64,000 bases of DNA from contig JAJYXR010000026.1 of assembly GCA_021801795.1 (NCBI GenBank), positions 69,051 to 133,050 on the forward strand, in the 5' to 3' direction. This DNA comes from Actinomycetes bacterium (GTDB lineage Bacteria; Actinomycetota; Acidimicrobiia; Acidimicrobiales; JAJYXR01). The position numbers and the translations under genes are program-made. Positions 8,379-15,889 of the stretch are shown one piece after another (positions within the stretch are counted from its first letter, which is position 1; each line of letters starts with the position of its first letter). A model generated the notes under the pieces. It did no database searches, was not told the DNA's origin, and saw nothing but the letters and a program-made list of their open reading frames with translations.

Positions 8379-9878
8379 GTGACTGCTACGTCAGATCCGT
8401 TGACGGTGGGCATCGACATCGGCACCACGGCTGTGAAGGCCCTGCTGGTCGATGCCGACGGTAACGTCGTGGCCCGCAGCCGGGTCCCCCACAGGGTGAT
8501 GACCCCTTCGCCGGATTTCCTGGAGCACGACGCCGACCAGGCCTGGAGGAGGGGGCCGCGCAAGGCCTTCTCGGCGGTGACCGGTACGAGGTCGGGGATC
8601 GCCGCCGCCGGCATCACCGCGATGGTGCCCTCGATGACCGCGGTGGACCGGCGCGGGATCCCGCGCTCGGCTGGGCTGCTCTACGGCGACCGGCGCGGGA
8701 TGAGCCAGACGGGTGGTGCGGGGGTGCAGGCCGGCATGCCCGACGCCGAGGGCCAGCTGCGTTGGGCCGCGAGCACGGAGCCGGGTGCACACGGCTACTG
8801 GCCAGCCCAGGCCGTGGCCTCCCAGAGTCTCTGCGGGGTGGCTGCCATCGACACGGTGACGGCCGTGTCCTTCGGTCGCCTCCATACCTGGCAGGGCTGG
8901 GACGAGGAGGTCCTGTCGGGACTCGGGGTGGAGGCATCCCAGATGCCATCGGTGCTCGGGCTGGGCGCGCCTGCGGGCCGCATGGAGGGCAGTGGGATCC
9001 TGGTGGCTGCGGGCACCGTCGATGCGCTCGGAGACCAGATCGTCTCGGGGGCAGAGCACGTAGGTGACGTGCTGGTGGTCTTCGGTGCGACCCTGGTGAT
9101 GTGGGTGGTGACGGACGAGTGGATAGAGGTGCCCGGCTACTGGACGGTTCCCCACACGGTGCCCGGAAGGGTCCTGGTCGGCGGTCCGAGCAACGCCGGC
9201 GCTCTGTTCCACGACTGGGCCTCGTCGCTGCTCCAGCGTTCCCGGCGCCAGGCAGGTCCCGCGGCACGGCTGGCTGCTTCGCGGGCGCCGGCGAGACCGG
9301 GTCCGAGACCGGGTCCGAGACCGGGTCCGAGACCGGGTCAGAGGAACGGTCCTCCCGGAGATGCCTCGCAGGGGGGGGTGCGGCGGTCACCCTCGTCACC
9401 GGCTGGAGCTCTCCATCCCGGGAGGGTTCCGGTCTGGCTGCCCTGGGTCCGCGGCGAGCGTGTTCCGTTCCACGACCCTGGCCTGTCTGCCTCTCTCCAC
9501 GGGCTCGACATCTCCCAGGGACCCGAGGCCATCCAGAGGGCGGCGGACGAGGCTGCCGGATTCGTCATACGGAGGCTGGTGGAGCGCTCGGGTGTCAGCG
9601 CCCGGAGGATAGTCGCGAGCGGCGGTGGGACGCGGGACATCGCCTGGATGAAGGCAGTGGCAGATGCCAGCGGCCTGCCAGTCGATCTGGTGGCGGTTCC
9701 CGAGGGGGCCGCTCTCGGGGCAGCCTTCGTGGCACGGATCGCGGCGGGCCTCGAAGAGGGCATCGAGGGAGCAGGTCGGTGGGCGAGGGTGTCCTCCAGG
9801 GTCGAGCCTGATCCGGCCTACCTCGAGGGAGTCTCGGATCGCTACCGTGTCTTCAGATCCCATGAGCCGGACGAGTGA
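8379..9878 (+). CDS. FGGY-family carbohydrate kinase (499 aa)
   Basis: ATP-dependent sugar or polyol kinase related to xylulokinase. The N-terminal VGIDIGTTAVKALLVDADG is the phosphate-binding start of the actin-like fold, GLLYGDRRG gives the substrate loop, and ASGGGTRDIAWMK near residue 410 is the C-terminal FGGY ATP-binding motif. A non-family proline-rich insert around residues 306-325 comes from a 12-base tandem repeat. The GTG start at 8379 lies 8 bases after a CATAAT box (8365-8370) with no ribosome site, so a leaderless transcript is likely, and it touches an operator palindrome. Its substrate is unknown. Sugar-acid genes elsewhere in the window (class II aldolase, hydroxyacid dehydrogenases, RraA-like) suggest a sugar side-branch. 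Confidence 0.82.
   Translation: MTATSDPLTVGIDIGTTAVKALLVDADGNVVARSRVPHRVMTPSPDFLEHDADQAWRRGPRKAFSAVTGTRSGIAAAGITAMVPSMTAVDRRGIPRSAGLLYGDRRGMSQTGGAGVQAGMPDAEGQLRWAASTEPGAHGYWPAQAVASQSLCGVAAIDTVTAVSFGRLHTWQGWDEEVLSGLGVEASQMPSVLGLGAPAGRMEGSGILVAAGTVDALGDQIVSGAEHVGDVLVVFGATLVMWVVTDEWIEVPGYWTVPHTVPGRVLVGGPSNAGALFHDWASSLLQRSRRQAGPAARLAASRAPARPGPRPGPRPGPRPGQRNGPPGDASQGGVRRSPSSPAGALHPGRVPVWLPWVRGERVPFHDPGLSASLHGLDISQGPEAIQRAADEAAGFVIRRLVERSGVSARRIVASGGGTRDIAWMKAVADASGLPVDLVAVPEGAALGAAFVARIAAGLEEGIEGAGRWARVSSRVEPDPAYLEGVSDRYRVFRSHEPDE
8380..8393. promoter_or_regulatory. TGAC-N6-GTCA operator candidate at kinase start
   Basis: TGACTGCTACGTCA, an exact copy of the palindrome, starting one base inside the GTG start codon of the kinase. 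The -10 box CATAAT at 8365-8370 predicts transcription starting at about 8377-8379, so the palindrome would lie immediately downstream of the transcription start. Confidence 0.6.
9293..9340. repeat. 12-bp in-frame tandem repeat in kinase gene
   Basis: GAGACCGGGTCC is repeated at 9293, 9305, 9317 and 9329 (the last copy ends TCA). It encodes a Pro-Arg-Pro-Gly-type spacer in the middle of the kinase, at a place where family members have a loop. Confidence 0.92.
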
Positions 9879-9929
9879 AGCTGGTGGAGGAACCGGTGCC
9901 GAGGCGCGGCAGGCCCCGGTGAGCTACCA

Positions 9930-9976
9930 AAGCCGCGGCGCAGTGCCCCGGCCTTCAGGCCGGGGAGGATGTCAAG
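9930..9976. mobile_element. Possible IS605/TnpB-type right-end remnant
   Basis: A perfect hairpin CCCCGGCC-TTCA-GGCCGGGG (9946-9965), preceded by GCGCAGTG and followed by AGGATGTCAA, looks like the sequence at the 3' end of many IS200/IS605-family tnpB genes, where it forms the end of the guide (omega) RNA. No tnpB gene is beside it: the preceding gene is the FGGY kinase, with only a 15-codon GTG-started frame between. This is recognition from memory of the family, not a database match. It may otherwise be a plain transcription terminator for the kinase gene. Confidence 0.35.
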
Positions 9977-10058
9977 GGCGGAGGATGGTAGGTGAGGACG
10001 TTCAGAAAGGAGGTCGCGTCGTGCAACTCATGCCTACTCAAAGTGCAACGGAGCAGCC

Positions 10059-12434
10059 ATGGGTATAGCCCTGTCCGAGGAGCACCTGGAGCTGGAGCGC
10101 GCCGTCAGGCGGTTTGCCGAGGCGAACTTCCCCCGGGAGGTGATGCGTGAGGCCCTGGAGGCCCCGAGGGAGCGCCTGGGAGCCGCCTGGGGGCGACTGG
10201 CCGGTCAGGGGTGGCTGGGAATGGCTGTCCCCGTGGCTTCGGGTGGGGACGGATTCGGGCTGGTGGAGCTCGGCATCGTCGTGGAGGAACTGGGCCGGGC
10301 CATGGCCCCTGGGCCCTTCCTCCCGAGCGCGCTGGTGGCACTGGCGATGGCACACGGGGGCGCTGAAGACCTATGGAGCGAGCTGATGCCCGGTCTGCTC
10401 GACGGGAGCCTCCCAGCAGGCCTGGTCCCAGCGCAGCGTGGAGCCGGCGGTATGGCCACGACCCAGTCCCGCCTGGTCTGCGAGCGCTGGCCTGGAGGTG
10501 GCAGTCGAGGCTCCCGGCCACTGGTCGTGTCGGGGGTCCTCGAGGTGGTCTGGGGAGGCCCCCTGGCGCGCCTGATCCTGGTGCCGGTTGACCTCGCAGG
10601 AGCCCAGCCGACCGGGGAGCACGACTCACCGGGGACATGGGGACCCGGCGCGGGCCAGCCCGCTGGCCGTGAGCTGTGGTGCGTGATCGACGCCGAGGCC
10701 TGCTCGGTGGCGGAGGCAGAGAGCCTGGATCCCACCAGGCGGGTCGCTTCCATCGAGGTCAGCTCCGTCGAGGTGCCGGAGTCTCGCCAGCTCCGTGACC
10801 TGTCCAGCGAGCTGCTGGCAGACCTCTGCGGAGCCCTGGTGTCCGCCGAGGCAGTCGGCATAGCCCGATGGTGTGTGGACACCGCGGCGGCCCACGCCCG
10901 CGAGCGCGTCCAGTTCGGGAGGCCGATCGGTGCATTCCAGGGCGTGAAGCACCGTTGCGCGGACATGCTGGTGGCCCTGGAGTCTGCGGTCGCCACAGTC
11001 GCCGACGCGCTCGACGCGCTCGACGAGCACCTGATCGGCTCCACCCATGACCCCGGATCTCTCCACGATCCCGGGTCCAGGACGCGCGACCCGGCATCCC
11101 TGTCGGTTTCCCTCGGGGTCTCCTCTGCCCTCGGAGCAGCCGTGGAGGTAGCCAAGGGAGCGATACAGGTACTCGGGGGGATTGGTTTCACCTGGGAGCA
11201 CGACGCACACGTGTACCTGCGGCGAGCGGTGGCATCCAGGCAGTTATTCGGACCCGAGGGTCCCTGGAGGCAGCGGGCCGCGAGCCTCGCTCTGGCCGGG
11301 ACCCGGCGCAACCTGCACATGCGCCTTCCCGAGGAGGCGGAGGTTTTCCGGCCGGGCATCGCCGCCGAGCTAGAGGCCCTGGCGTGCCTTCACGGCCCCG
11401 AGAGGAGGCGTGCTCTAGCGCAGGGAGGCTGGATGGTGCCGAGCTGGCCTCGGCCCTGGGGTCGTGACGCGTCCGCGCTCGAGCAGCTGGTGATCGAGGA
11501 GGAGCTGGACCGCGCGAAGATCCGGCGCCCCACCCTCGGTGTGGGTGCCTGGGCTCTGCCCACCCTCATCGCACACGGTACTGAGTCTCAGCGCGAACGC
11601 TTCGTGGGTCCCACCCTCGCCGGGGAGATCACCTGGTGCCAGCTCTTCAGCGAGCCTTCCGCGGGATCGGACCTGGCCTCCCTCGCCACCCGTGCCGAGA
11701 GGGCAGAGGGTGGCTGGGAGCTGACCGGCCAGAAGGTGTGGACGTCGATGGCCGACAGGGCTGACCTAGGGATCTGCCTGGCCCGAACCGACCCGACGGC
11801 CCCGCGTCGTGAGGGGATCAGCTACTTCGTTCTGGACATGGGCAGCCCCGGTATCGACGTGCGGCCTCTACGGGAGCTGACCGGTGAGGCCATGTTCAAC
11901 GAGGTGTTCCTCGATTCGGTGTTCGTGCCCGAGGACTGCCTGGTAGGGGAGCTGAACGACGGCTGGCAGATCGCGCGCACGACGCTCGCCAACGAGCGTG
12001 TCTCGCTGTCGAGCGGCTCCACCTTCGGAGCGGGGATCGAGTCCCTCATAGAGGTGCTGGGTGCCGGTGGGCAAGCCGGGATCGACGCGGCCCGCCTCGA
12101 GCGCCTGGGCGGCCTTCTCGCAGAAGCCCAGGCGCTGGCAGCGATGGCACATCGGTCTACTGCGCGGGCGCTGGCCCGCAGCGGACCAGGTGCCGAGGCG
12201 AGCGTGAGGAAGCTCCTGGGGGCTGAGCACGAGCAGCGAATCCACGAGCAGGCTCTCGAATGGCTGGGACCCTGCGGTGCGTCTGGACTGGGCGACGCGG
12301 CTCGCTTCGCCAGGGGCTTCCTGGTCACGCGCTGCCTCACCATTGCCGGCGGCACCTCGGAGGTGCAGCGGAACGTGATAGGCGAGCGCCTGCTCGGGCT
12401 GGCGCGCGACCTAGAGCCAGAGGAGCCTCGGTGA
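10059..12434 (+). CDS. Double-length (fused) acyl-CoA dehydrogenase (791 aa)
   Basis: Two complete acyl-CoA dehydrogenase-like halves in one chain. Half one (about 1-410) opens with the typical N-terminal helices and has RERVQFGRPIGAFQGVKHR and VLGGIGFTWEHD. Half two (about 418-791) has WCQLFSEPSAGSDLA, TGQKVWTS and IAGGTSEVQRNVIGERLLGL. E646 in LANERVSLS is at the helix-G position used as catalytic base in isovaleryl-type enzymes. Single-chain doubled enzymes are known in steroid-degrading actinobacteria (FadE34 type), where one half is catalytic and the other structural. The same is inferred here. ATG 10059 has GGAG six bases upstream. The next gene starts two bases after the stop. Confidence 0.88.
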   Translation: MGIALSEEHLELERAVRRFAEANFPREVMREALEAPRERLGAAWGRLAGQGWLGMAVPVASGGDGFGLVELGIVVEELGRAMAPGPFLPSALVALAMAHGGAEDLWSELMPGLLDGSLPAGLVPAQRGAGGMATTQSRLVCERWPGGGSRGSRPLVVSGVLEVVWGGPLARLILVPVDLAGAQPTGEHDSPGTWGPGAGQPAGRELWCVIDAEACSVAEAESLDPTRRVASIEVSSVEVPESRQLRDLSSELLADLCGALVSAEAVGIARWCVDTAAAHARERVQFGRPIGAFQGVKHRCADMLVALESAVATVADALDALDEHLIGSTHDPGSLHDPGSRTRDPASLSVSLGVSSALGAAVEVAKGAIQVLGGIGFTWEHDAHVYLRRAVASRQLFGPEGPWRQRAASLALAGTRRNLHMRLPEEAEVFRPGIAAELEALACLHGPERRRALAQGGWMVPSWPRPWGRDASALEQLVIEEELDRAKIRRPTLGVGAWALPTLIAHGTESQRERFVGPTLAGEITWCQLFSEPSAGSDLASLATRAERAEGGWELTGQKVWTSMADRADLGICLARTDPTAPRREGISYFVLDMGSPGIDVRPLRELTGEAMFNEVFLDSVFVPEDCLVGELNDGWQIARTTLANERVSLSSGSTFGAGIESLIEVLGAGGQAGIDAARLERLGGLLAEAQALAAMAHRSTARALARSGPGAEASVRKLLGAEHEQRIHEQALEWLGPCGASGLGDAARFARGFLVTRCLTIAGGTSEVQRNVIGERLLGLARDLEPEEPR

Positions 12435-12435
12435 C

Positions 12436-12852
12436 ATGAGGCCCCCGCTCTGGGCAAGAATGGCAGTCATGAGCCCCCCGCCTGAAGAGCCACCCGGGTC
12501 ACCGGAGGCAGACGACGACTGGATCTTTCCGTTCGAGGCCGAGTTCCACGCGGTTGCCCCCGGTCTCCACCAGGCTCAGAATGCCTGGCTGAGCCAGATC
12601 GACTCCCTGGCGGCCCCCGACAGGAAGACCCACGAGCTCATCCGGTTGGTCTGCACGGTGATCCTGGCGAACCGGCCTGGTGTGGAGCGTCACGCGATGC
12701 TGGCCGCCGAGGTAGGGGCCACATGGGAGGAGGTTGCCGGGAGCATCGTGCTCACCGAGCCCGCCTTCGGCCTGGTACGGGTGGTGCAGGCGCTCCCCTG
12801 GGCTCGCCGTGGCTGGGAGCGCGGGAGGTCGCTGGGCGACGGTGAGACCTAG
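12436..12852 (+). CDS. Carboxymuconolactone decarboxylase/AhpD-like small protein (138 aa)
   Basis: Small all-helical protein. The stretch RPGVERHAMLAAEVGATWEE resembles the AhpD-like fold, in which a helix pair carries a redox CxxxH or CxxC motif. The cysteine is not at the usual place (RPGVERHA has only the His), so a peroxidase role is unlikely and a decarboxylase-like or structural role is possible. The ATG at 12436 follows the stop of the fused dehydrogenase by one base, with GAGGAG upstream inside the previous gene. ATGs at 12460 and 12469 are alternatives. Its convergent neighbour is the TetR gene, and the two stops share a hairpin. Family assignment is moderate. Confidence 0.6.
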   Translation: MRPPLWARMAVMSPPPEEPPGSPEADDDWIFPFEAEFHAVAPGLHQAQNAWLSQIDSLAAPDRKTHELIRLVCTVILANRPGVERHAMLAAEVGATWEEVAGSIVLTEPAFGLVRVVQALPWARRGWERGRSLGDGET

Positions 12853-12881
12853 GGCTTAGAGCGGCTTCACGCGAGGTCTCA
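12843..12881. terminator. Shared hairpin between convergent genes
   Basis: TGAGACCT (12843-12850) and AGGTCTCA (12874-12881) form a perfect 8-base inverted repeat with a 23-base loop. The right arm contains the TetR stop codon and the left arm abuts the TAG of the AhpD-like gene. This is the same arrangement as at 7258-7295. Probable bidirectional terminator. Confidence 0.5.
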
Positions 12882-13724
12882 GGAGCGCCGGGTCTTTCTC
12901 GGGGTCTTCCTCTGGGTATTCGCCTGCGTGCCTGGAGCACCGAAGAGACCTCGATGGATGAGGGTGGTGAGGGTGTCGAGGGCCTGCGCGTCCACGGGCT
13001 CTCCCGAGAACTGCCTCAGGTAGTGGAAGCGGTCCACCATGGCCACCACGGCCTCGGCTGCTGCCACCGGATCGATGCCTTCGGGGGGGCCGGCTTCGGC
13101 GATGCGCCGCACCAGGGTGGCGCTTACCCCGCTGGCCGCGGCGTGAGCCTGGTCGCTCAGCTCCGAGTCGTTCATCACCAGGTCTGTCCACGCTCGTATG
13201 ACCGGTGCGTAGCGCTGCCAGGCCAGGGAGAACCGGTCGATCCAGGTCCTGAGCTCCTGCCAGCCCTCGGGTCCCGGACCTACGGGACCCAGCACGCTGT
13301 CGAGGCCGGCGACCTCCTCGGCGGCTTCGGATACCAGGGCTCTCAGAAGGTCTTCCTTGTTCGAGAAGTAGAGGTAGAAGGTGCCATGGGAGGTCCGGGC
13401 CACCTTCACTATGTCGTCGACCCTCGCCGCGTGGTAGCCACGGCGGGCGAAGACCACCATGGCTGCGTCGAGCAGCTTCCTCATGGTCTGGCGTCCCTGC
13501 TTCCTGAGGGCGCGCTTCGAGGCTGGCTCCCCGGTCCCGCCGAGAGCGAATGGTTCGACGGCCTGGCGCGTCCGAGCGCGTCCCGCCACACGCACCGAGG
13601 GGCTCACGGCCGGCTTACGTCCGGAAGAGCTCACGGCAGGCTTGCGCACCGAGGGGCTCACGGCAGGCTTGCGCACCGAGGAGCTCGCGGCAGGCTTGTG
13701 TCCGGTGGGGCCAGGAGCGGTCAT
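12879..13724 (-). CDS. TetR-family transcriptional regulator (281 aa)
   Basis: One-component regulator with an N-terminal helix-turn-helix at about residues 101-120 (RVDDIVKVARTSHGTFYLYF) and a helical ligand-binding domain. TetR proteins in such clusters usually bind acyl-CoA or a related intermediate and release a palindromic operator. At 281 aa it is longer than the usual 190-220, because residues 10-50 are a nine-residue repeat (SVRKPAVSP type) of low complexity and positive charge. It is the only DNA-binding regulator in the window, so it is the first candidate to bind the TGAC-N6-GTCA sites. A one-mismatch copy lies about 20 bases upstream of its ATG. That link is inference. A later start after the repeat cannot be ruled out. 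Confidence 0.88.
   Translation of the reverse strand: MTAPGPTGHKPAASSSVRKPAVSPSVRKPAVSSSGRKPAVSPSVRVAGRARTRQAVEPFALGGTGEPASKRALRKQGRQTMRKLLDAAMVVFARRGYHAARVDDIVKVARTSHGTFYLYFSNKEDLLRALVSEAAEEVAGLDSVLGPVGPGPEGWQELRTWIDRFSLAWQRYAPVIRAWTDLVMNDSELSDQAHAAASGVSATLVRRIAEAGPPEGIDPVAAAEAVVAMVDRFHYLRQFSGEPVDAQALDTLTTLIHRGLFGAPGTQANTQRKTPRKTRRS
13603..13704. repeat. 27-bp in-frame tandem repeat in tetR
   Basis: CTC(A/G)CGGC recurs at 13603, 13630, 13657 and 13684, an exact 27-base period, coding nine-residue units ahead of the DNA-binding domain. The middle copies are nearly identical, suggesting recent expansion. Confidence 0.92.
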
Positions 13725-13743
13725 GACTTCATGAATGGTACTC

Positions 13744-13757
13744 AGACGCAGGCGTCA
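13744..13757. promoter_or_regulatory. One-mismatch operator candidate upstream of tetR
   Basis: AGACGCAGGCGTCA differs from TGAC-N6-GTCA at one base. It lies 20-33 bases upstream of the tetR start and covers the stop codon of the alcohol dehydrogenase gene. If real, it would allow autoregulation. Its imperfect match keeps confidence low. Confidence 0.3.
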
Positions 13758-14993
13758 GGTAAGGGTTGGGTCGAAGGCGACCTTGATCGCGCCGCCGGTC
13801 GCCTGGTCGGAGAGGGCAAGCATGGCAGGCCACCAGTCGCTCAGCGCGAAGCGGTGGGTGAGCAGTCCCGATAGATCGACCCTCCCCGCAGTCACCAGGT
13901 CCAGGTAGTGGTTCAGGGCGTGCTGGCGTACTCCTTCTACGGTCTCCATGCCGAAGGCGTTCGATCCCACGACTCGGAGCTCCTTGAAGTAGATAGGGGT
14001 CCACTCGTAGCGTCCTGGCGTGTGAACCCCGGTCACGACCAGGGTGCCCCGTGAAGCGAGCAGGCGGATCCCCACCTCGAGGGTGCCGGGCTTGGCGACG
14101 GTGTCGTAGACCACGTCGACTGCCCCGGGATGGGCCATGGGGAGCCCGGCGAAGGCCTGTCTCAGGGTGGAGCCGGACCAGGCAGCCAGCTGCTCGACCA
14201 GTGCGTCGGCGGGCTCGGGTTCGAACACTGTCTCTGCCCCGAGTCCCAGCGCCATGGCCTTCTGAGCCGCGAAGCGGGCTACCACCGCTACGCGTGTGGT
14301 CGGGTAGAGGGCCCGGAGGGCGGCGACGGTGGTGAGTCCCAGGGCCCCGGCACCGTAGACGATGACCGTGCCGGCATCGGGTGGCGGGTGGCGGGTGACT
14401 GCATGGAGAGAAACCGAGAAGGGGTCGGCCAGGACCGCGAGCTCGGCGGGGATCGAGTCGGGGACCGGTATAAGCATCGAGCAATGGGCCGCCATGAGCT
14501 CGGCGAACCCCCCCGGCGCGTCAGCGGTGACGCCGATGTGGACCCCAGGTCCGATATCTCCCGAGGCGAAGCTGTGGCAGAGGCTGAGGTCGCCGGAGCG
14601 GCATGCCGGGCAGAGGGGGCTCACACCCCTGGGCAGGCAGGACAGCCAGGGATTCAGGACCACCCGCTGGCCGGGTTCGACCCCACTGGCGCCCGGGGCG
14701 AGCTCGAGCACCTCGGCCACCACCTCGTGACCTGGCACGTAGGGCAGCGACGAAAAGGCAGCCATGGGGTTATCGATGTCTCCCTCGGAGAGATCGCCCA
14801 GCATCACCTTCGAGTCCGATCCGCATATCCCGGCCAGCAGCGGGCGGGTGAGGATCCAGCCATGCCTGAGGGTGGGCTCGGGGATGTCGTGGAGGCCGAA
14901 TGGCTGGGAGGCCAGGTATTGCTCGTGTGGGTCCCGGGGCTCGGGTTCGATGCATCCCGCAGGTCGAGCCACCCCGTACACCAGAGCCCTCAT
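13755..14993 (-). CDS. Zn-dependent alcohol/polyol dehydrogenase (412 aa)
   Basis: Medium-chain dehydrogenase/reductase with catalytic-zinc ligands in AGICGSDSKVM and PGHEVVAEV, structural cysteines in LCPACRSGDLSLC, and a Rossmann motif VIVYGAGALGLTTV. It is rather long for the family because of extra N-terminal residues before LLAGICGSD. The ATG at 14993 overlaps the SDR stop as ATGA, so this is the last gene of a tightly coupled minus-strand operon (acyl-CoA dehydrogenase, enoyl-CoA hydratase, CaiB/BaiF, SDR, this gene). Substrate is probably an alcohol intermediate of the same route (inference). Confidence 0.85.
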   Translation of the reverse strand: MRALVYGVARPAGCIEPEPRDPHEQYLASQPFGLHDIPEPTLRHGWILTRPLLAGICGSDSKVMLGDLSEGDIDNPMAAFSSLPYVPGHEVVAEVLELAPGASGVEPGQRVVLNPWLSCLPRGVSPLCPACRSGDLSLCHSFASGDIGPGVHIGVTADAPGGFAELMAAHCSMLIPVPDSIPAELAVLADPFSVSLHAVTRHPPPDAGTVIVYGAGALGLTTVAALRALYPTTRVAVVARFAAQKAMALGLGAETVFEPEPADALVEQLAAWSGSTLRQAFAGLPMAHPGAVDVVYDTVAKPGTLEVGIRLLASRGTLVVTGVHTPGRYEWTPIYFKELRVVGSNAFGMETVEGVRQHALNHYLDLVTAGRVDLSGLLTHRFALSDWWPAMLALSDQATGGAIKVAFDPTLT

Positions 14994-15889
14994 AAGGGCT
15001 GCTGGCCTGGTCCGGCTTCTTCCCCGCGGGCGCCGGCGTCCTCGTCTCGGGTGGCTGGCGAAGGAACGATGTCTGGCGAACCCCCACCCGCAGATGAGGT
15101 GGCGTTCATCGACAGCATCCCCTCTATGAAGGCGTCGAAGTCGACGGTCTTCATCTGTACCACCGGGCGCATGTCGGGCAGGTAGTGCTCGAATGCGTCG
15201 GACTCGATCGCGCTGGCTATTCCTTCGGCCAGTTCCTCCGCGGGGATCTTCGGTCCCTCGTAGAGAGGGGGGTCGTTCCCGGGCTGCTCCCATATCTCGG
15301 TCTCCACCGCGCCGGGGAGCACCAGGCGAACCCGGATACCGGTGCCTGTAAGGTCCGCAGCCATCGCCTCGCTGAAGCCGGCCAGGGCGAACTTCGAGGC
15401 GCAGTAGGCAGCTTCTGTGGCTATGCCCAGCCGCCCGCCGAGACTGGAGACGTTCACGATGGTCCCCTGTCGACGCTCGAGCATGGCGGGCAGGATGGCG
15501 AGCGTCATCGCGACCGGCGAGTGGAAGTTCACGCGCATGACGCGCTCGATCTCGTCGGTGGTGAGCTTGGTCACGTGGCGCCGCATCGGGACGCCGGCGT
15601 TGTTCACCAGCACGTCGATCCCCCCTAAGCCGTCCCATGCGCCCAGTGCCAGCTCGGCAGCCCGAGCTGGGTCGGATAGGTCTGCGACCCACATCATGGA
15701 GTCCGGGGAGCTCTCCAGGCAGTCGTCGAGCACCTCCTGGAGCCGCTCCTGGCGCCTGGCCACCAGTCCGACCCTGGCGCCCCTCGACGCGAGCAGCCTG
15801 GCGGTCGCCGCGCCTATTCCCGAGGATGCCCCCGTCACGAGCACGGTGGTACCGGGCCCGAGAGCCACGGGTGAGACGTTCCCGTTCAT
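14990..15889 (-). CDS. Short-chain dehydrogenase/reductase (299 aa)
   Basis: NAD(P)-dependent oxidoreductase. The cofactor motif TGASSGIGAAT, the NNAG motif in VNNAGVPM, the catalytic serine in NVSSLGG and YCASK (Tyr and Lys) are all in place. The start is the ATG at 15889: it has AAAGGAG at ideal spacing and overlaps the upstream stop as ATGA. The frame is open further upstream but has no SDR similarity there. The C-terminal extension of about 50 residues after the core is polar and unassigned. In the operon it probably oxidises a hydroxyacyl or alcohol intermediate. Confidence 0.87.
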   Translation of the reverse strand: MNGNVSPVALGPGTTVLVTGASSGIGAATARLLASRGARVGLVARRQERLQEVLDDCLESSPDSMMWVADLSDPARAAELALGAWDGLGGIDVLVNNAGVPMRRHVTKLTTDEIERVMRVNFHSPVAMTLAILPAMLERRQGTIVNVSSLGGRLGIATEAAYCASKFALAGFSEAMAADLTGTGIRVRLVLPGAVETEIWEQPGNDPPLYEGPKIPAEELAEGIASAIESDAFEHYLPDMRPVVQMKTVDFDAFIEGMLSMNATSSAGGGSPDIVPSPATRDEDAGARGEEAGPGQQPL

